Assembly: GCA_004295245.1 (NCBI GenBank)
Contig: REAR01000073.1
Location: forward strand, 1-32,972
DNA: 32,972 nt
Origin: Sphingobacteriales bacterium
Lineage (GTDB): Bacteria; Bacteroidota; Bacteroidia; Chitinophagales; Chitinophagaceae
Reading direction: 5' to 3'
Positions 9,106-17,057 of the stretch are shown here, piece after piece. How positions within the stretch are numbered: the stretch's first letter is position 1; each line of letters opens with the position of its first letter. Made by a program: the position numbers and the translations under genes. Below the pieces are notes generated by a model, which was given only the letters and a program-made list of their open reading frames with translations, was not told the DNA's origin and searched no databases.

Positions 9106-10257
9106 ATGAAACGTATGACCTTTAAACTACCTGCCTTTCTGGTATTATTATCTGGATTGACACTGACTGCATTTGCACAAGCAGACAGAAAAATAAACGT
9201 GGTAACCACGTCTGTTCCTTTTTTGCGTATTTCTCCAGATGCACGTGCTGGCGGTATGGGCGAAGTTGGTATTGCTACCTCGCCTGATGCAAATAGCCCT
9301 TTCTGGAACCTGGCTAAAACAGCTTTTAATGAAAGTGAAGGTGGCCTTTCTTTAACGTATACTCCCTGGCTTAGAAGACTACAATTAAACGATGTTTACC
9401 TGGCAACTGTTACCGGCTACTATAAATTAAGCGATCAGGAAGCTATTGCCGGTTCTTTGCGTTATTTCAGCCTTGGTAATATTCAGTTTACAGATAATCT
9501 GGGTAACGACTTTGGTTCATTTCGCCCCCGCGAGTTTTCTTTTGATGCAGGTTATACCCGTAAATTATCAGAGAAAATGGGTTTAGGTGTGGCATTACGC
9601 TACATCAACTCAAACCTTGCAGGCGGACAAGTTGTTAACGGTACCACTTACAAAGCCGGAAGCACTGTTTCTGGAGACCTTAGCTGGTTTTATACCGGGC
9701 AAAACCAAGTAGGCGAAGGCTGGAACCTAGGTGCTACTTTAACCAATCTGGGTGGTAAAATTGGTTATACCAACGATGCCAAGCAAAAAGACTTTATACC
9801 CGCTAACTTAGGCATTGGTGCCGCACATAGCTGGGTGTTTGATGAAAGCAATAAACTAACCTTTGGTGTAGATGTAAATAAATTATTAGTACCTACCCCA
9901 CCAGCCGTTGGCGATTCTGCCGGCCTGGTAGCTTACCGCAGCAAAAGTGTTGTTAGCAGCTGGTTCAGCAGTTTTGGAGATGCACCCGGTGGCTTTGGCG
10001 AAGAGCTGAGAGAGTTTCAGGTAAGCGGTGGTTTTGAATTTGTGTATCAAGATCAGTTTGCGCTTCGTGCAGGTTATCATTACGAAGATGCAACAAAAGG
10101 CAACCGCAAATATTTTACATTGGGCGCCGGTTTAAAATACAATGTATTTGGCCTAAACGTTTCTTATATCATTCCTTCGGGCAGTGGTATCAACCAAAAC
10201 CCATTGTCAAACACCCTACGTTTTGGAATTGTGTTTGATTTTGGTGCAGAGAAATAA
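9106..10257 (+). CDS. porV: Type IX secretion outer-membrane protein PorV (LptO)
   Basis: An outer-membrane beta-barrel of the FadL-like PorV family that shuttles T9SS cargo from the translocon to the PorU attachment complex. The 383-residue protein starts with a clear signal peptide (FLVLLSGLTLTAFA, then QAD; cleavage near residue 25). RISPDARAGGMGEVGIATSPDANSPFWN follows, a typical start of this family, then alternating barrel strands and a final LRFGIVFDFGAEK strand. It directly follows porU, the usual partnership. An in-frame ATG at 9115 would also leave a usable signal peptide. It ends in a terminator with a repeat copy beyond. Confidence 0.95.
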   Translation: MKRMTFKLPAFLVLLSGLTLTAFAQADRKINVVTTSVPFLRISPDARAGGMGEVGIATSPDANSPFWNLAKTAFNESEGGLSLTYTPWLRRLQLNDVYLATVTGYYKLSDQEAIAGSLRYFSLGNIQFTDNLGNDFGSFRPREFSFDAGYTRKLSEKMGLGVALRYINSNLAGGQVVNGTTYKAGSTVSGDLSWFYTGQNQVGEGWNLGATLTNLGGKIGYTNDAKQKDFIPANLGIGAAHSWVFDESNKLTFGVDVNKLLVPTPPAVGDSAGLVAYRSKSVVSSWFSSFGDAPGGFGEELREFQVSGGFEFVYQDQFALRAGYHYEDATKGNRKYFTLGAGLKYNVFGLNVSYIIPSGSGINQNPLSNTLRFGIVFDFGAEK

Positions 10258-10281
10258 GAATAACAACAAATCAATATCTTT

Positions 10282-10312
10282 AAAGCGTCTCTAAAGAGGC
10301 GCTTTATTTTTT
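10282..10312 (+). terminator. Intrinsic terminator after porV
   Basis: AAAGCGTCTC (10282-10291) pairs with GAGGCGCTTT (10296-10305), with one G-T pair and a TAAA loop. A T-rich tail follows. It lies 25 bases after the porV stop and stops directly against repeat copy E3. Confidence 0.85.
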
Positions 10313-10313
10313 T

Positions 10314-10414
10314 GTTACCAGCAGCAGTCGCACTCTTCAGCTCCGGTTGCGTCGCACCCTTCAGCTGAAGAGTGCGACGCAACGGTGATGCCATGAAAAA
10401 CTAAAGCCGGTAAC
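10314..10414. repeat. Compound repeat locus E3: two head-to-head cores plus a partial unit
   Basis: GTTACC (10314-10319) is followed after 26 bases by the reverse core GTTGCGTCGCAC (10346-10357). The forward core GTGCGACGCAAC (10372-10383) comes next, with GGTAAC (10409-10414) after exactly 25 bases. The two cores and the CTTCAG/CTGAAG between them form a 38-base palindrome with one mismatch. A further partial unit, TCGCACTCTTCAGCT, is at 10328-10342. The locus fills the gap between the porV terminator and ispF. Confidence 0.88.
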
Positions 10415-10437
10415 CACATAAAAAACCAATAAAAATG

Positions 10438-10920
10438 ATGCGTATAGGTTTTGGTATAGACTTTCATCAACTGGTTGAAGGAAGAGATTTATGGATTGGT
10501 GGGGTAAAAGTGCCGCACACAAAAGGCGCTTTGGGGCATAGCGATGCGGATGTGTTGTTACATGCCATTTGCGATGCGCTGCTTGGTGCTTTGGCATTGG
10601 GCGATATTGGAATGCATTTTCCAAATACAGACGACCACTATAAAGATATTGACAGTAAAATTTTACTGAAACATTGTTATGACCTGATTACGCAAAAAGG
10701 CTATGCCGTAGTGAATGTGGATAGCAGCATTTGCCTGGAAGCACCCAAAATAAAAAAACACAGCAATGAAATGAGAACTACAATTGCTGCTATTTTACAA
10801 ATTACTGCAGATGATGTGGCTGTTAAGGCCACCACTACAGAGCAAATGGGTTTTGTAGGCAGAGAAGAAGGATTGGTGGCGTATGCAGTTGTTTTGTTAC
10901 AAAAAAACAAGCCCGCCTAA
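10438..10920 (+). CDS. ispF: 2-C-methyl-D-erythritol 2,4-cyclodiphosphate synthase
   Basis: The MEP-pathway enzyme that cyclises CDP-methylerythritol 2-phosphate to the 2,4-cyclodiphosphate with release of CMP. Starting at the second of two adjacent ATGs (10438) puts the zinc ligands at Asp8, His10 and His42, the same numbers as in E. coli IspF, so I prefer it to ATG 10435. Motifs seen are [43 protein letters not shown], and the C-terminal [17 protein letters not shown] that binds the nucleotide side. Length is 160 residues, normal. dut follows 30 bases later. The repeat locus E3 lies just upstream. Confidence 0.95.
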   Translation: MRIGFGIDFHQLVEGRDLWIGGVKVPHTKGALGHSDADVLLHAICDALLGALALGDIGMHFPNTDDHYKDIDSKILLKHCYDLITQKGYAVVNVDSSICLEAPKIKKHSNEMRTTIAAILQITADDVAVKATTTEQMGFVGREEGLVAYAVVLLQKNKPA

Positions 10921-10937
10921 TAAAAGCATGTTTCATT

Positions 10938-10945
10938 TACTTTTG
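10938..10945 (+). promoter_or_regulatory. Bacteroidota -7 element placed for a leaderless dut mRNA
   Basis: TACTTTTG matches TAnnTTTG exactly and ends five bases before the dut ATG at 10951. A start site a few bases after the motif would fall at the start codon. No good -33 box is visible. Confidence 0.4.
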
Positions 10946-10950
10946 CAGCC

Positions 10951-11391
10951 ATGCCGCCAATAAACATTAAAATAAAAAACGAATCGGGCCATCCGTTACC
11001 AGCTTATGCTACAGCAGACGCAGCAGGTATGGATATAATGGCTAACCTGCCAACACCATTGGTATTACAACCTATGCAACGCAGTTTAATACCTACCGGT
11101 TTATTTATAGAACTGCCTCAAAATTTTGAAGCTCAGATAAGACCCCGCAGTGGTTTGGCTATTAAAAATGGCATTACCTGCTTAAACACACCGGGCACTA
11201 TTGATGCAGATTACCGGGGCGAGATTAAAGTGATTTTAATTAACCTTTCCAATGAACCACATACCATACAAAATGGAGACCGTATTGCACAAATGATTGT
11301 TGCACCCGTTACCCAGGCTGTTTGGCAAGAAGTTACAAGCATCAGTGCCACCCAACGCAATGCCGGCGGGTTTGGCCATACCGGTAAATAA
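10951..11391 (+). CDS. dut: dUTP diphosphatase
   Basis: The trimeric enzyme that hydrolyses dUTP to dUMP and pyrophosphate, keeping uracil out of DNA and feeding dTMP synthesis. All five family motifs are present in 146 residues: DAAGMDI (23-29), RPRSGLA (64-70), [11 protein letters not shown] (82-92) with the uracil-pocket and catalytic Asp, [10 protein letters not shown] (108-117), and the C-terminal flap [10 protein letters not shown] (136-145). The flap has His where many family members have Ser. It lies between ispF and the DUF4292 lipoprotein gene, which starts nine bases after its stop. Confidence 0.95.
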   Translation: MPPINIKIKNESGHPLPAYATADAAGMDIMANLPTPLVLQPMQRSLIPTGLFIELPQNFEAQIRPRSGLAIKNGITCLNTPGTIDADYRGEIKVILINLSNEPHTIQNGDRIAQMIVAPVTQAVWQEVTSISATQRNAGGFGHTGK

Positions 11392-11400
11392 GAATAAAAT

Positions 11401-12219
11401 ATGAAACAACTAGTATTTGCTGCCTTTGTGATTGGATCAATGGTGTTATTCAGTTGCCGCTCGGCTAAAATAATACAAACTGCTATTGCAAAGAAAGACA
11501 CTATCACCACTGTAGTGATAGATGACTCTCATGCAGACTCTATAAAATACATTCGCAACCTGCTTAGCCATATTGATAGTAACCGTATTGACTTTAAAAC
11601 TTTTTCAGCCAAAGTAAAAGTTGAGTTTGAAGATAAAAATGGCAAGCAGCCAGATCTTACAGTTTTTATACGCATTCAAAAAGACAGTTTAATATGGTTG
11701 AGCATTAATGCTACCATACTGAGTTACGAAGCGCTGCGCATTTTAATTACACCAGACAGTGTAAAACTGATGAATAAAAAAGACCGGTTTTACCAGTTGC
11801 GCAGCGTTAACTACCTGCAAGAGTTAACACAATTACCTTTTGATTTTAAAACCATACAAGACCTGCTAGTGGGCAACCCCATTTATCTGGATAGTAATGT
11901 GGTATCATATAAAAAAAATGAGGCCCAAATTCTTTTAATGAATGTGAATGAGTTTTTTAAAAATTTGGTTACTGTGGGCAGCAACGATTTGCTGATGCTA
12001 CATAGTAAACTAGATGACACAGATTTGATACGCAACCGTACCTGCGATTTAACCTATGGCAGTTACGAGAATAAAAATAATATCAGATTTCCCACTAAAC
12101 GCCGTATTACTGTTTCAGAAAAAAGCAAATTGGATGTTGATATGGAGTTTAAGCAATATAGCTTTAACGAAATATTAAGCTACCCATTCAGCATTCCTAA
12201 AAATTATAAACAGCAATAA
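11401..12219 (+). CDS. DUF4292 lipoprotein
   Basis: A 272-residue predicted lipoprotein of the DUF4292 family. The signal peptide ends with VLFSC, giving Cys19 as the lipidation site. The rest (FKTFSAKVKVEFEDKNGK, then DLTVFIRIQKDSLIWLSI) has the beta-rich look of LolA/LolB-like lipid-carrier folds, which is an inference. Its role is not established. It starts nine bases after dut, and envC follows 76 bases downstream, an order that suggests an envelope-linked operon. No internal transmembrane segment follows the lipobox. Confidence 0.82.
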   Translation: MKQLVFAAFVIGSMVLFSCRSAKIIQTAIAKKDTITTVVIDDSHADSIKYIRNLLSHIDSNRIDFKTFSAKVKVEFEDKNGKQPDLTVFIRIQKDSLIWLSINATILSYEALRILITPDSVKLMNKKDRFYQLRSVNYLQELTQLPFDFKTIQDLLVGNPIYLDSNVVSYKKNEAQILLMNVNEFFKNLVTVGSNDLLMLHSKLDDTDLIRNRTCDLTYGSYENKNNIRFPTKRRITVSEKSKLDVDMEFKQYSFNEILSYPFSIPKNYKQQ

Positions 12220-12231
12220 GCGTTATAGTTT

Positions 12232-12239
12232 TACTTTTG
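12232..12239 (+). promoter_or_regulatory. Bacteroidota -7 element upstream of the envC-like gene
   Basis: TACTTTTG, an exact TAnnTTTG match, lies 56 bases before the ATG in the 76-base gap after the DUF4292 gene. It suggests an internal promoter for the last gene of the operon. No -33 box is clear. Confidence 0.4.
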
Positions 12240-12295
12240 AGGTTTACAGCTAACAATCCGTTCCCTGTGTATTTTTATACTGTTAAAACCAAACT

Positions 12296-13579
12296 ATGTT
12301 GAGAACCATTTTTTGTGTAGCCTTATTTATTTGCAGCCTATCAGCAGGGGCGCAAGCGCCTTCTAAATCTGAATTAGATAAGCAGCGTGCTGCCAACCAA
12401 CGTGAAATGGAAGCGCTGCAACAACAATTAAAAGATATTAGCAAAAACAAAAAAGCTTCTTTAGCACAATTAAATCAGGTGCAGAAAAAAATACAACTGC
12501 GAGAAAAACAAATAAACCTTATTAACCAGCAAATACATCTTATTGAAGGAAACATAAATCAAAGCTGGAGGGAAGTAAGTAAGCTAAAAAAAGAGCTTGA
12601 TACTTTAAAAGTTCAATACGCCAAAAGCCTGGTATACTCATATAAAAATCGCAACAATTACGATTTTTTAAATTTCATTTTCTCGGCGGCCTCTTTTAAC
12701 GATGCCTTAAAACGGGTTACTTATTTAAGAAACTACCGTAATTACCGTGAGCAACAAGCCGCTAACATACAACAAACACAAGTGTTGTTGCAACAAAAAA
12801 TTACCGGTTTAAGTGCCAACCGCAAAGAAAAAAGCCTGGCATTAAAAGACGAAAACGTTGAACGCAAAGAACTGGAAGTAGAAAAAAAGGAAAAAGATGC
12901 GGTAGTAAGCAAGATAAAATCCAGAGAAAAAGAATTGAATAAAGAGTTGGCCGAGAAAAAGAGACAGGACCAAAAATTGGCGGTTGCAATAAGAGCGGCC
13001 ATTGCCCGTGCCCAAAAAGAAGCCATAGCCGCAGCAGCAAAAAAGCCGGTGGTTACACCATCAACTACCAACTCTGGCAACACAAAACCTACTACCAGTG
13101 GGGCAAAATTTCCTAAATCAGACAATACTAATAAACGAAGCGTGTTAGATACCGATGCAGAGAGTATTGCTTTGTCAGCAGACTTCGAAAAAAATAAAGG
13201 CAATTTGCCATGGCCAGCAAGTGGTGTAGTAGCTATGCGTTTTGGCCCTCAAGAAGTAGAAGGGTTAAAAGGAATTATTGAGAACAACCCTGGCATTACA
13301 ATAGAAACTAATGCAGAGGCTGCTGTAAAAGTTGTTTTTGATGGTGAAGTAGCTGCTGTTACTACCGTAGGCCCGGTACAAGCTGTTATAATAAAACATG
13401 GTCGCTATTTTACCACATATAGCAATTTATCCAGCGCTTCTGTTAATAAAGGGCAGCAGGTAAAACGTGGTCAGATAATAGGCAGAGTAATGGAAAAAGA
13501 AGACGGAAAAGGCGACTTAGAGTTTTTGATTACTAATGAGCTTAATAAAAACTTCGACCCTGAAAAATGGCTACGATAA
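12296..13579 (+). CDS. EnvC-like murein hydrolase activator (degenerate LytM/M23 domain)
   Basis: A secreted periplasmic protein of 427 residues. A signal peptide (to about residue 19, SLSAGA then QAP) precedes a long coiled coil at about 23-225, rich in Gln, Lys and Glu heptads. An Ala/Thr/Pro-rich linker follows, then a C-terminal LytM-like domain at about 300-427. The M23 zinc ligands are missing: the usual HxGxD region reads RFGPQEVEG, and the HxH motif reads DLEFLI. The protein is therefore expected to be a non-catalytic activator of amidases that split daughter-cell septa, as EnvC is in E. coli; the target here is unknown. It ends the ispF-dut-DUF4292 run and has a strong terminator. 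Confidence 0.87.
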   Translation: MLRTIFCVALFICSLSAGAQAPSKSELDKQRAANQREMEALQQQLKDISKNKKASLAQLNQVQKKIQLREKQINLINQQIHLIEGNINQSWREVSKLKKELDTLKVQYAKSLVYSYKNRNNYDFLNFIFSAASFNDALKRVTYLRNYRNYREQQAANIQQTQVLLQQKITGLSANRKEKSLALKDENVERKELEVEKKEKDAVVSKIKSREKELNKELAEKKRQDQKLAVAIRAAIARAQKEAIAAAAKKPVVTPSTTNSGNTKPTTSGAKFPKSDNTNKRSVLDTDAESIALSADFEKNKGNLPWPASGVVAMRFGPQEVEGLKGIIENNPGITIETNAEAAVKVVFDGEVAAVTTVGPVQAVIIKHGRYFTTYSNLSSASVNKGQQVKRGQIIGRVMEKEDGKGDLEFLITNELNKNFDPEKWLR

Positions 13580-13587
13580 CTGAATCA

Positions 13588-13629
13588 TTATAAAAAGAAA
13601 CCCGCTAATTGGCGGGTTTCTTTTTATAA
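13588..13629. terminator. Strong intrinsic terminator after the envC-like gene
   Basis: A perfect 18-bp stem (13588-13605 with 13612-13629) has a GC-rich top, CCCGC/GCGGG, and a 6-base loop. A/T-rich lower arms let it work in both directions. It starts nine bases after the stop codon. Confidence 0.92.
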
Positions 13630-13851
13630 ATACAATTACTTAAAGGGCTATAAATGAAAAATGCCATACTAACTGTATGGCTTTTCATTATTGGTAACCG
13701 TCCTGAAAATTATATAATAAATGTTTTAAGTAGTACTGTTGATGTATATAGTATTTCCGAAATCGTGCCAAAGCAAAATACCATTGAAAATCAATAGTTA
13801 AATTCTTTTGAAATATGCTACATCATCCCATAGCGGGAAATAGTTTCCCAT
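13630..13851. other. Intergenic stretch with an imperfect hairpin and a 47-codon frame
   Basis: An imperfect hairpin at 13653-13689 pairs AATGAAAA and GCCATAC with GTATGGC and TTTTCATT, with a 2-base bulge. A plus-strand frame of 47 codons (13654-13797, starting MKNAILTVWLFIIGN) begins inside it. It has no recognisable promoter or homologue, and I do not call it a gene. A small GGGAAA/TTTCCC hairpin lies at 13835-13849. The rest is AT-rich and holds no other feature I can see. Confidence 0.4.
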
Positions 13852-13874
13852 AAAAAAGCCCGGCAATGCCGGGC
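13852..13874 (-). terminator. Intrinsic terminator after the DUF4293 gene
   Basis: GCCCGGC (13858-13864) and GCCGGGC (13868-13874) pair around a 3-base loop. On the minus strand the stem is followed by six T. It ends the glyA-DUF4293 transcription unit. Confidence 0.88.
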
Positions 13875-13901
13875 CCTATTAAAAATATACTACACTCTTA
13901 A

Positions 13902-14327
13902 TTAGCGTAACCGGTCAAGGCTTTTAATCAACTTTTCATCTTTATAAATAGCACGGGCTGCTAAAAACAAAAATATAACCATTGCAATAGGTAATAATGC
14001 CCCCCATTGATATGTACCCTTGGTGATAGTATTGGCTGTTTTATAGTTTTCTACCTGCGCAACTTGTATTACAATGGCTGCAACTGCTAATACAATAGCC
14101 GCCACCGATAATTTAAACTGCAGGTTACGGTTTTTATATAAAAAAACAACAACCGCAGCCAAACAAGCAATACCAATAATTAAAGCAAACAATAACAAAC
14201 TACCGGCAGGGTTTATCTTTTGAATAATGCCGCTGGCAAGTGTTGCTTCAAAAACCGGTAACTGGGCCATTACAAAACCACAGGCCGCAGCTAATAAAAG
14301 CCAAACTGATTGAATACGACGTAACAT
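13902..14327 (-). CDS. DUF4293 four-helix membrane protein
   Basis: A 141-residue inner-membrane protein with four hydrophobic segments, at about residues 7-25, 42-63, 72-92 and 108-126. The N-terminal MLRRIQSVWLLLAA and the C-terminal tail DEKLIKSLDRLR are typical of the DUF4293 family of Bacteroidota. Its function is unknown. It starts 20 bases after glyA on the same strand and ends at an intrinsic terminator, so the two genes form one transcription unit. No conserved catalytic residues are evident. Confidence 0.85.
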   Translation of the reverse strand: MLRRIQSVWLLLAAACGFVMAQLPVFEATLASGIIQKINPAGSLLLFALIIGIACLAAVVVFLYKNRNLQFKLSVAAIVLAVAAIVIQVAQVENYKTANTITKGTYQWGALLPIAMVIFLFLAARAIYKDEKLIKSLDRLR

Positions 14328-14347
14328 ATATTTTGATTGTTAAATGA

Positions 14348-15625
14348 TTAACCTAGTTCTGGATATAACGGAAATTGCTGCATAAACGCTTTTACTTCTT
14401 CTTTAACTCCTTCTATAACGGTGGCATCATCTGCATGCATCAAAACTTTATCAATAAAACCAACCACCGTTTCCATATGCGCTTCATTTAAACCACGAGT
14501 GGTGGCAGCCGGTACACCAACCCTGATACCGCTGGTTACAAAAGGCGATTTATCATCAAAAGGTACTGCATTTTTATTGAGTGTAATATGTGCTTTATCT
14601 AAAGTTTCCTGAGCTTTTTTTCCGGTAAGATTTTTATTACGCAGATCTATTAGCATTAGGTGGTTATCGGTTCCGCTGCTAATTAAGTTATACCCTTTGC
14701 TTACAAAAGCCTTTGCCATTGCTTGTGCATTGGCTATTACCTGTTGACCGTAAGCTTTAAAAGAAGGATCTAATATTTCTGCAAACGCTACTGCTTTTGC
14801 AGCTATAACATGCTCTAACGGCCCACCTTGCATACCCGGAAACACCGCCAGGTCTAACAATTGGCTCATGGAACGGATATTGCCTTTGGGGTCTTTAATA
14901 CCAAATGGGTTTTCAAAATCGTGACGGAGCATAATAATACCACCACGAGGCCCACGCAATGTTTTATGTGTAGTAGATGTAACAATATGGCAATGATCAA
15001 ATGGATCGTTTAACAAACCCGCGGCAATTAAACCTGCAGGGTGTGCAATATCTGCCAATACCAGTGCGCCTATTTCATCTGCTACTGCACGTATTCTCTT
15101 ATAATCCCAATCGCGGCTGTAAGCAGAAGCACCACAAATAATCATTTTTGGTTTTTCTGCACGGGCTGTTTTTTCCAGCTGCTCATAATCTACCAACCCA
15201 TCTTTGGTTACACCATAAAAAAATGCCTGGTAGTTTTTACCGCTAAAGTTAGCAGGGCTGCCGTGTGTAAGATGGCCACCCATACTCAAATCAAGCCCCA
15301 ATATTTTATCGCCGGGTTTTAAACAGGCTAAGAAAACAGCAGTATTGGCTTGTGCTCCGCTATGTGGCTGCACGTTAGCCCAGCTGGCATTAAATACTTT
15401 TTTTAACCGCTCAATTGCCAGCGTTTCAATTTCATCTACCACCTCGCAACCGCCATAGTATCTTTTACCGGGGTAGCCTTCTGCATATTTATTTGTAGCC
15501 ACACTACCCATGGCTTGTATTACCTGTAATGATGTGAAGTTTTCTGAAGCTATCAGCTCAATGCCATTGCGCTGGCGGTCTAACTCTTTGTTTAGTAAAT
15601 TAAATATTGCTGTGTCTTTTTGCAT
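14348..15625 (-). CDS. glyA: Serine hydroxymethyltransferase
   Basis: The PLP enzyme that interconverts serine and glycine and loads one-carbon units onto tetrahydrofolate. It has 425 residues, as expected. Motifs are ELIASENF (residues 23-30), [15 protein letters not shown] (45-59), [10 protein letters not shown] (191-200) with the PLP-contacting Asp and stacking His, and [15 protein letters not shown] (215-229) with Lys221 as the Schiff-base lysine. It heads a two-gene unit with the DUF4293 gene. The start at 15625 gives the standard N-terminus; the region upstream is a 301-base divergent spacer. Confidence 0.97.
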   Translation of the reverse strand: MQKDTAIFNLLNKELDRQRNGIELIASENFTSLQVIQAMGSVATNKYAEGYPGKRYYGGCEVVDEIETLAIERLKKVFNASWANVQPHSGAQANTAVFLACLKPGDKILGLDLSMGGHLTHGSPANFSGKNYQAFFYGVTKDGLVDYEQLEKTARAEKPKMIICGASAYSRDWDYKRIRAVADEIGALVLADIAHPAGLIAAGLLNDPFDHCHIVTSTTHKTLRGPRGGIIMLRHDFENPFGIKDPKGNIRSMSQLLDLAVFPGMQGGPLEHVIAAKAVAFAEILDPSFKAYGQQVIANAQAMAKAFVSKGYNLISSGTDNHLMLIDLRNKNLTGKKAQETLDKAHITLNKNAVPFDDKSPFVTSGIRVGVPAATTRGLNEAHMETVVGFIDKVLMHADDATVIEGVKEEVKAFMQQFPLYPELG

Positions 15626-15926
15626 GTGCTGTATTTATTTTTAAGTGTTTCAATTTTTTAATGTAGCTGTTTGCATAAATACTAATTACCATATTTGGTA
15701 ACAACGTACAAGTTCTGCTAAAGTTGAGATGAAGTGCTACTGTTACTTGTTCCTCGCAGCGTTGCAGCTAACATGTGCGACGCAACGGCTGCCGGGTTTA
15801 GTACAATTGCTGGCTACCCTTTATTTAACAGGTTGCAAAAATAAGATGTTCCATTTGTATTGCCCATTTGTTAAATACCAATTTATTACCGGAAATGTGT
15901 ATTTTCACGCCCTCTTATAACCTTGT
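15626..15926. other. 301-base divergent spacer between glyA and the nucleotidyltransferase gene
   Basis: It contains a short palindrome, TTACCA-TATT-TGGTAA (15686-15701), which could be an operator about 60 bases before glyA, and repeat copy E4 (15751-15817). Promoter matches here are weak. A 63-codon plus-strand frame crosses the repeat and is not convincing. Confidence 0.5.
15751..15817 (+). repeat. Dispersed repeat copy E4 (GGCTAC variant)
   Basis: The core GTGCGACGCAAC is at 15775-15786, with GGCTAC (15812-15817) exactly 25 bases further on. The left flank GCAGCTAACAT and the right end GCTGGCTACC closely match copy E7, so the two form a subgroup. Confidence 0.82.
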
Positions 15927-16925
15927 ATGAAAGCAATTATACCCGTAGCAGGTGCAGGTACCAAACTACGCCCACATACTTACACGCAACCTAAGGCACT
16001 AATACCATTGGCTGGCAAAACCATCCTTAGTATTATTATAGACCAATTACAAGATGCAGGTATACACGAGTTTGTGTTTGTTGTTGGCTACCTGGGCGAC
16101 AAAATTCAGGACTTTGTTAAAGAAAAATACCCACACCTTAAATCGCATTTTGTACATCAAAATGAACGCCATGGTTTAGGGCACGCCATTTTTATTACTA
16201 AAGACATTGTAGCTAACGATGAGTTGTTTATTGTGCTGGGCGATAGTATTTGCGAGTATGATGTGGCAGCCGTATTAAACAGCCCCCATTCTGTGCTTTG
16301 CGTAAAACGGGTAGATGACCCCAGAGATTTTGGCGTGGCCGAAATGAATGAAGAAAATAAGGTAAGCCGCGTGGTGGAAAAGCCACAAATACCCAAAAGC
16401 AATATGGCATTAGTGGGTATTTATAAAATAAAAGAGTCGGGCCTGCTATTCTCTTGCCTTGAGAAAAATATTAATGAGCAGGTAATGAGCCGTGGTGAAT
16501 ATAACTTAACGGATGCTATTGAATGCATGATTAAGCAAGGCGCTATTATTGAAACTCAAAAAGTACAAAACTGGTTTGATTGTGGTAAAATAGATTCTTT
16601 GCTGCAAAGCAATGCCACACTGCTTAAAAAATTTGGTCATACCATTGCAGAAGATCACCAGTTTGAAAACACCATCATTATTCCACCGGTAAGTATTGCT
16701 GCCGGTTGCGATATTAAAAATTCTATCATTGGCCCCAATGTGGCTATTGGCGAAAAAGCTTCTATTAATTATTCCATCATTAAAGATTCTATCATTGGCA
16801 GCTACTCAGACCTGCTGGATATTGTACTCACCCACTCATTAATTGGCAGCGATACCGATGTAAAAGGTGAAAGCCGCAGTTTAAATATTGGCGATAATAC
16901 CGAAATAGATTTGGGCAAAAGCTAA
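15927..16925 (+). CDS. Sugar-1-phosphate nucleotidyltransferase with left-handed beta-helix tail
   Basis: A 332-residue cytoplasmic enzyme of the NTP-transferase family, which joins a sugar 1-phosphate to an NTP and makes activated sugars for polysaccharide or envelope glycans. The N-terminal Rossmann-like domain has the loop GAGTKLRP (residues 9-16, with Lys where Arg is common) and PKALIPLAGK (22-31). IVLGDS holds the metal-binding Asp. VEKPQIPKS and an NWFDCG motif follow. From about residue 250, hexapeptide-like repeats (IIPPVSIAAGC, SIIGPNVAIGE, SIIKDSIIGSY) form a short left-handed beta-helix. The base and sugar cannot be fixed from sequence; glucose-1-phosphate thymidylyl- or uridylyltransferase is most likely. 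It stands alone between repeat copies E4 and E5. Confidence 0.88.
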   Translation: MKAIIPVAGAGTKLRPHTYTQPKALIPLAGKTILSIIIDQLQDAGIHEFVFVVGYLGDKIQDFVKEKYPHLKSHFVHQNERHGLGHAIFITKDIVANDELFIVLGDSICEYDVAAVLNSPHSVLCVKRVDDPRDFGVAEMNEENKVSRVVEKPQIPKSNMALVGIYKIKESGLLFSCLEKNINEQVMSRGEYNLTDAIECMIKQGAIIETQKVQNWFDCGKIDSLLQSNATLLKKFGHTIAEDHQFENTIIIPPVSIAAGCDIKNSIIGPNVAIGEKASINYSIIKDSIIGSYSDLLDIVLTHSLIGSDTDVKGESRSLNIGDNTEIDLGKS

Positions 16926-16942
16926 GTAGTATTCCAACTTTT

Positions 16943-16995
16943 GTAACACAGTGGCAGCATCGTTGCGTCGCAATCCTTTCATCTTTTGAAAGTAC
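16943..16995 (-). repeat. Dispersed repeat copy E5 (reverse orientation)
   Basis: The core GTTGCGTCGCAA is at 16962-16973, with GCAGCATC before it and TCCTTTCAT after it, as in E2. The GTTACC end is degenerate: a GTAAC is present at 16943 but at 14 rather than 25 bases. The copy begins 17 bases after the nucleotidyltransferase stop. Confidence 0.75.
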
Positions 16996-17057
16996 AGCAG
17001 CTGTAGGGTTTATGGCATTTTAAAAATGGCTATCTTCAAAAAACAGATTGCGCCATT

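Noticed and set aside
13654-13797. 47-codon frame as a small protein gene
   Set aside because: There is no promoter, no recognisable homology, and the start lies in a hairpin; kept only as a finding.
15729-15920. 63-codon plus-strand frame before the nucleotidyltransferase
   Set aside because: It overlaps repeat copy E4 and is unlike any family I know.
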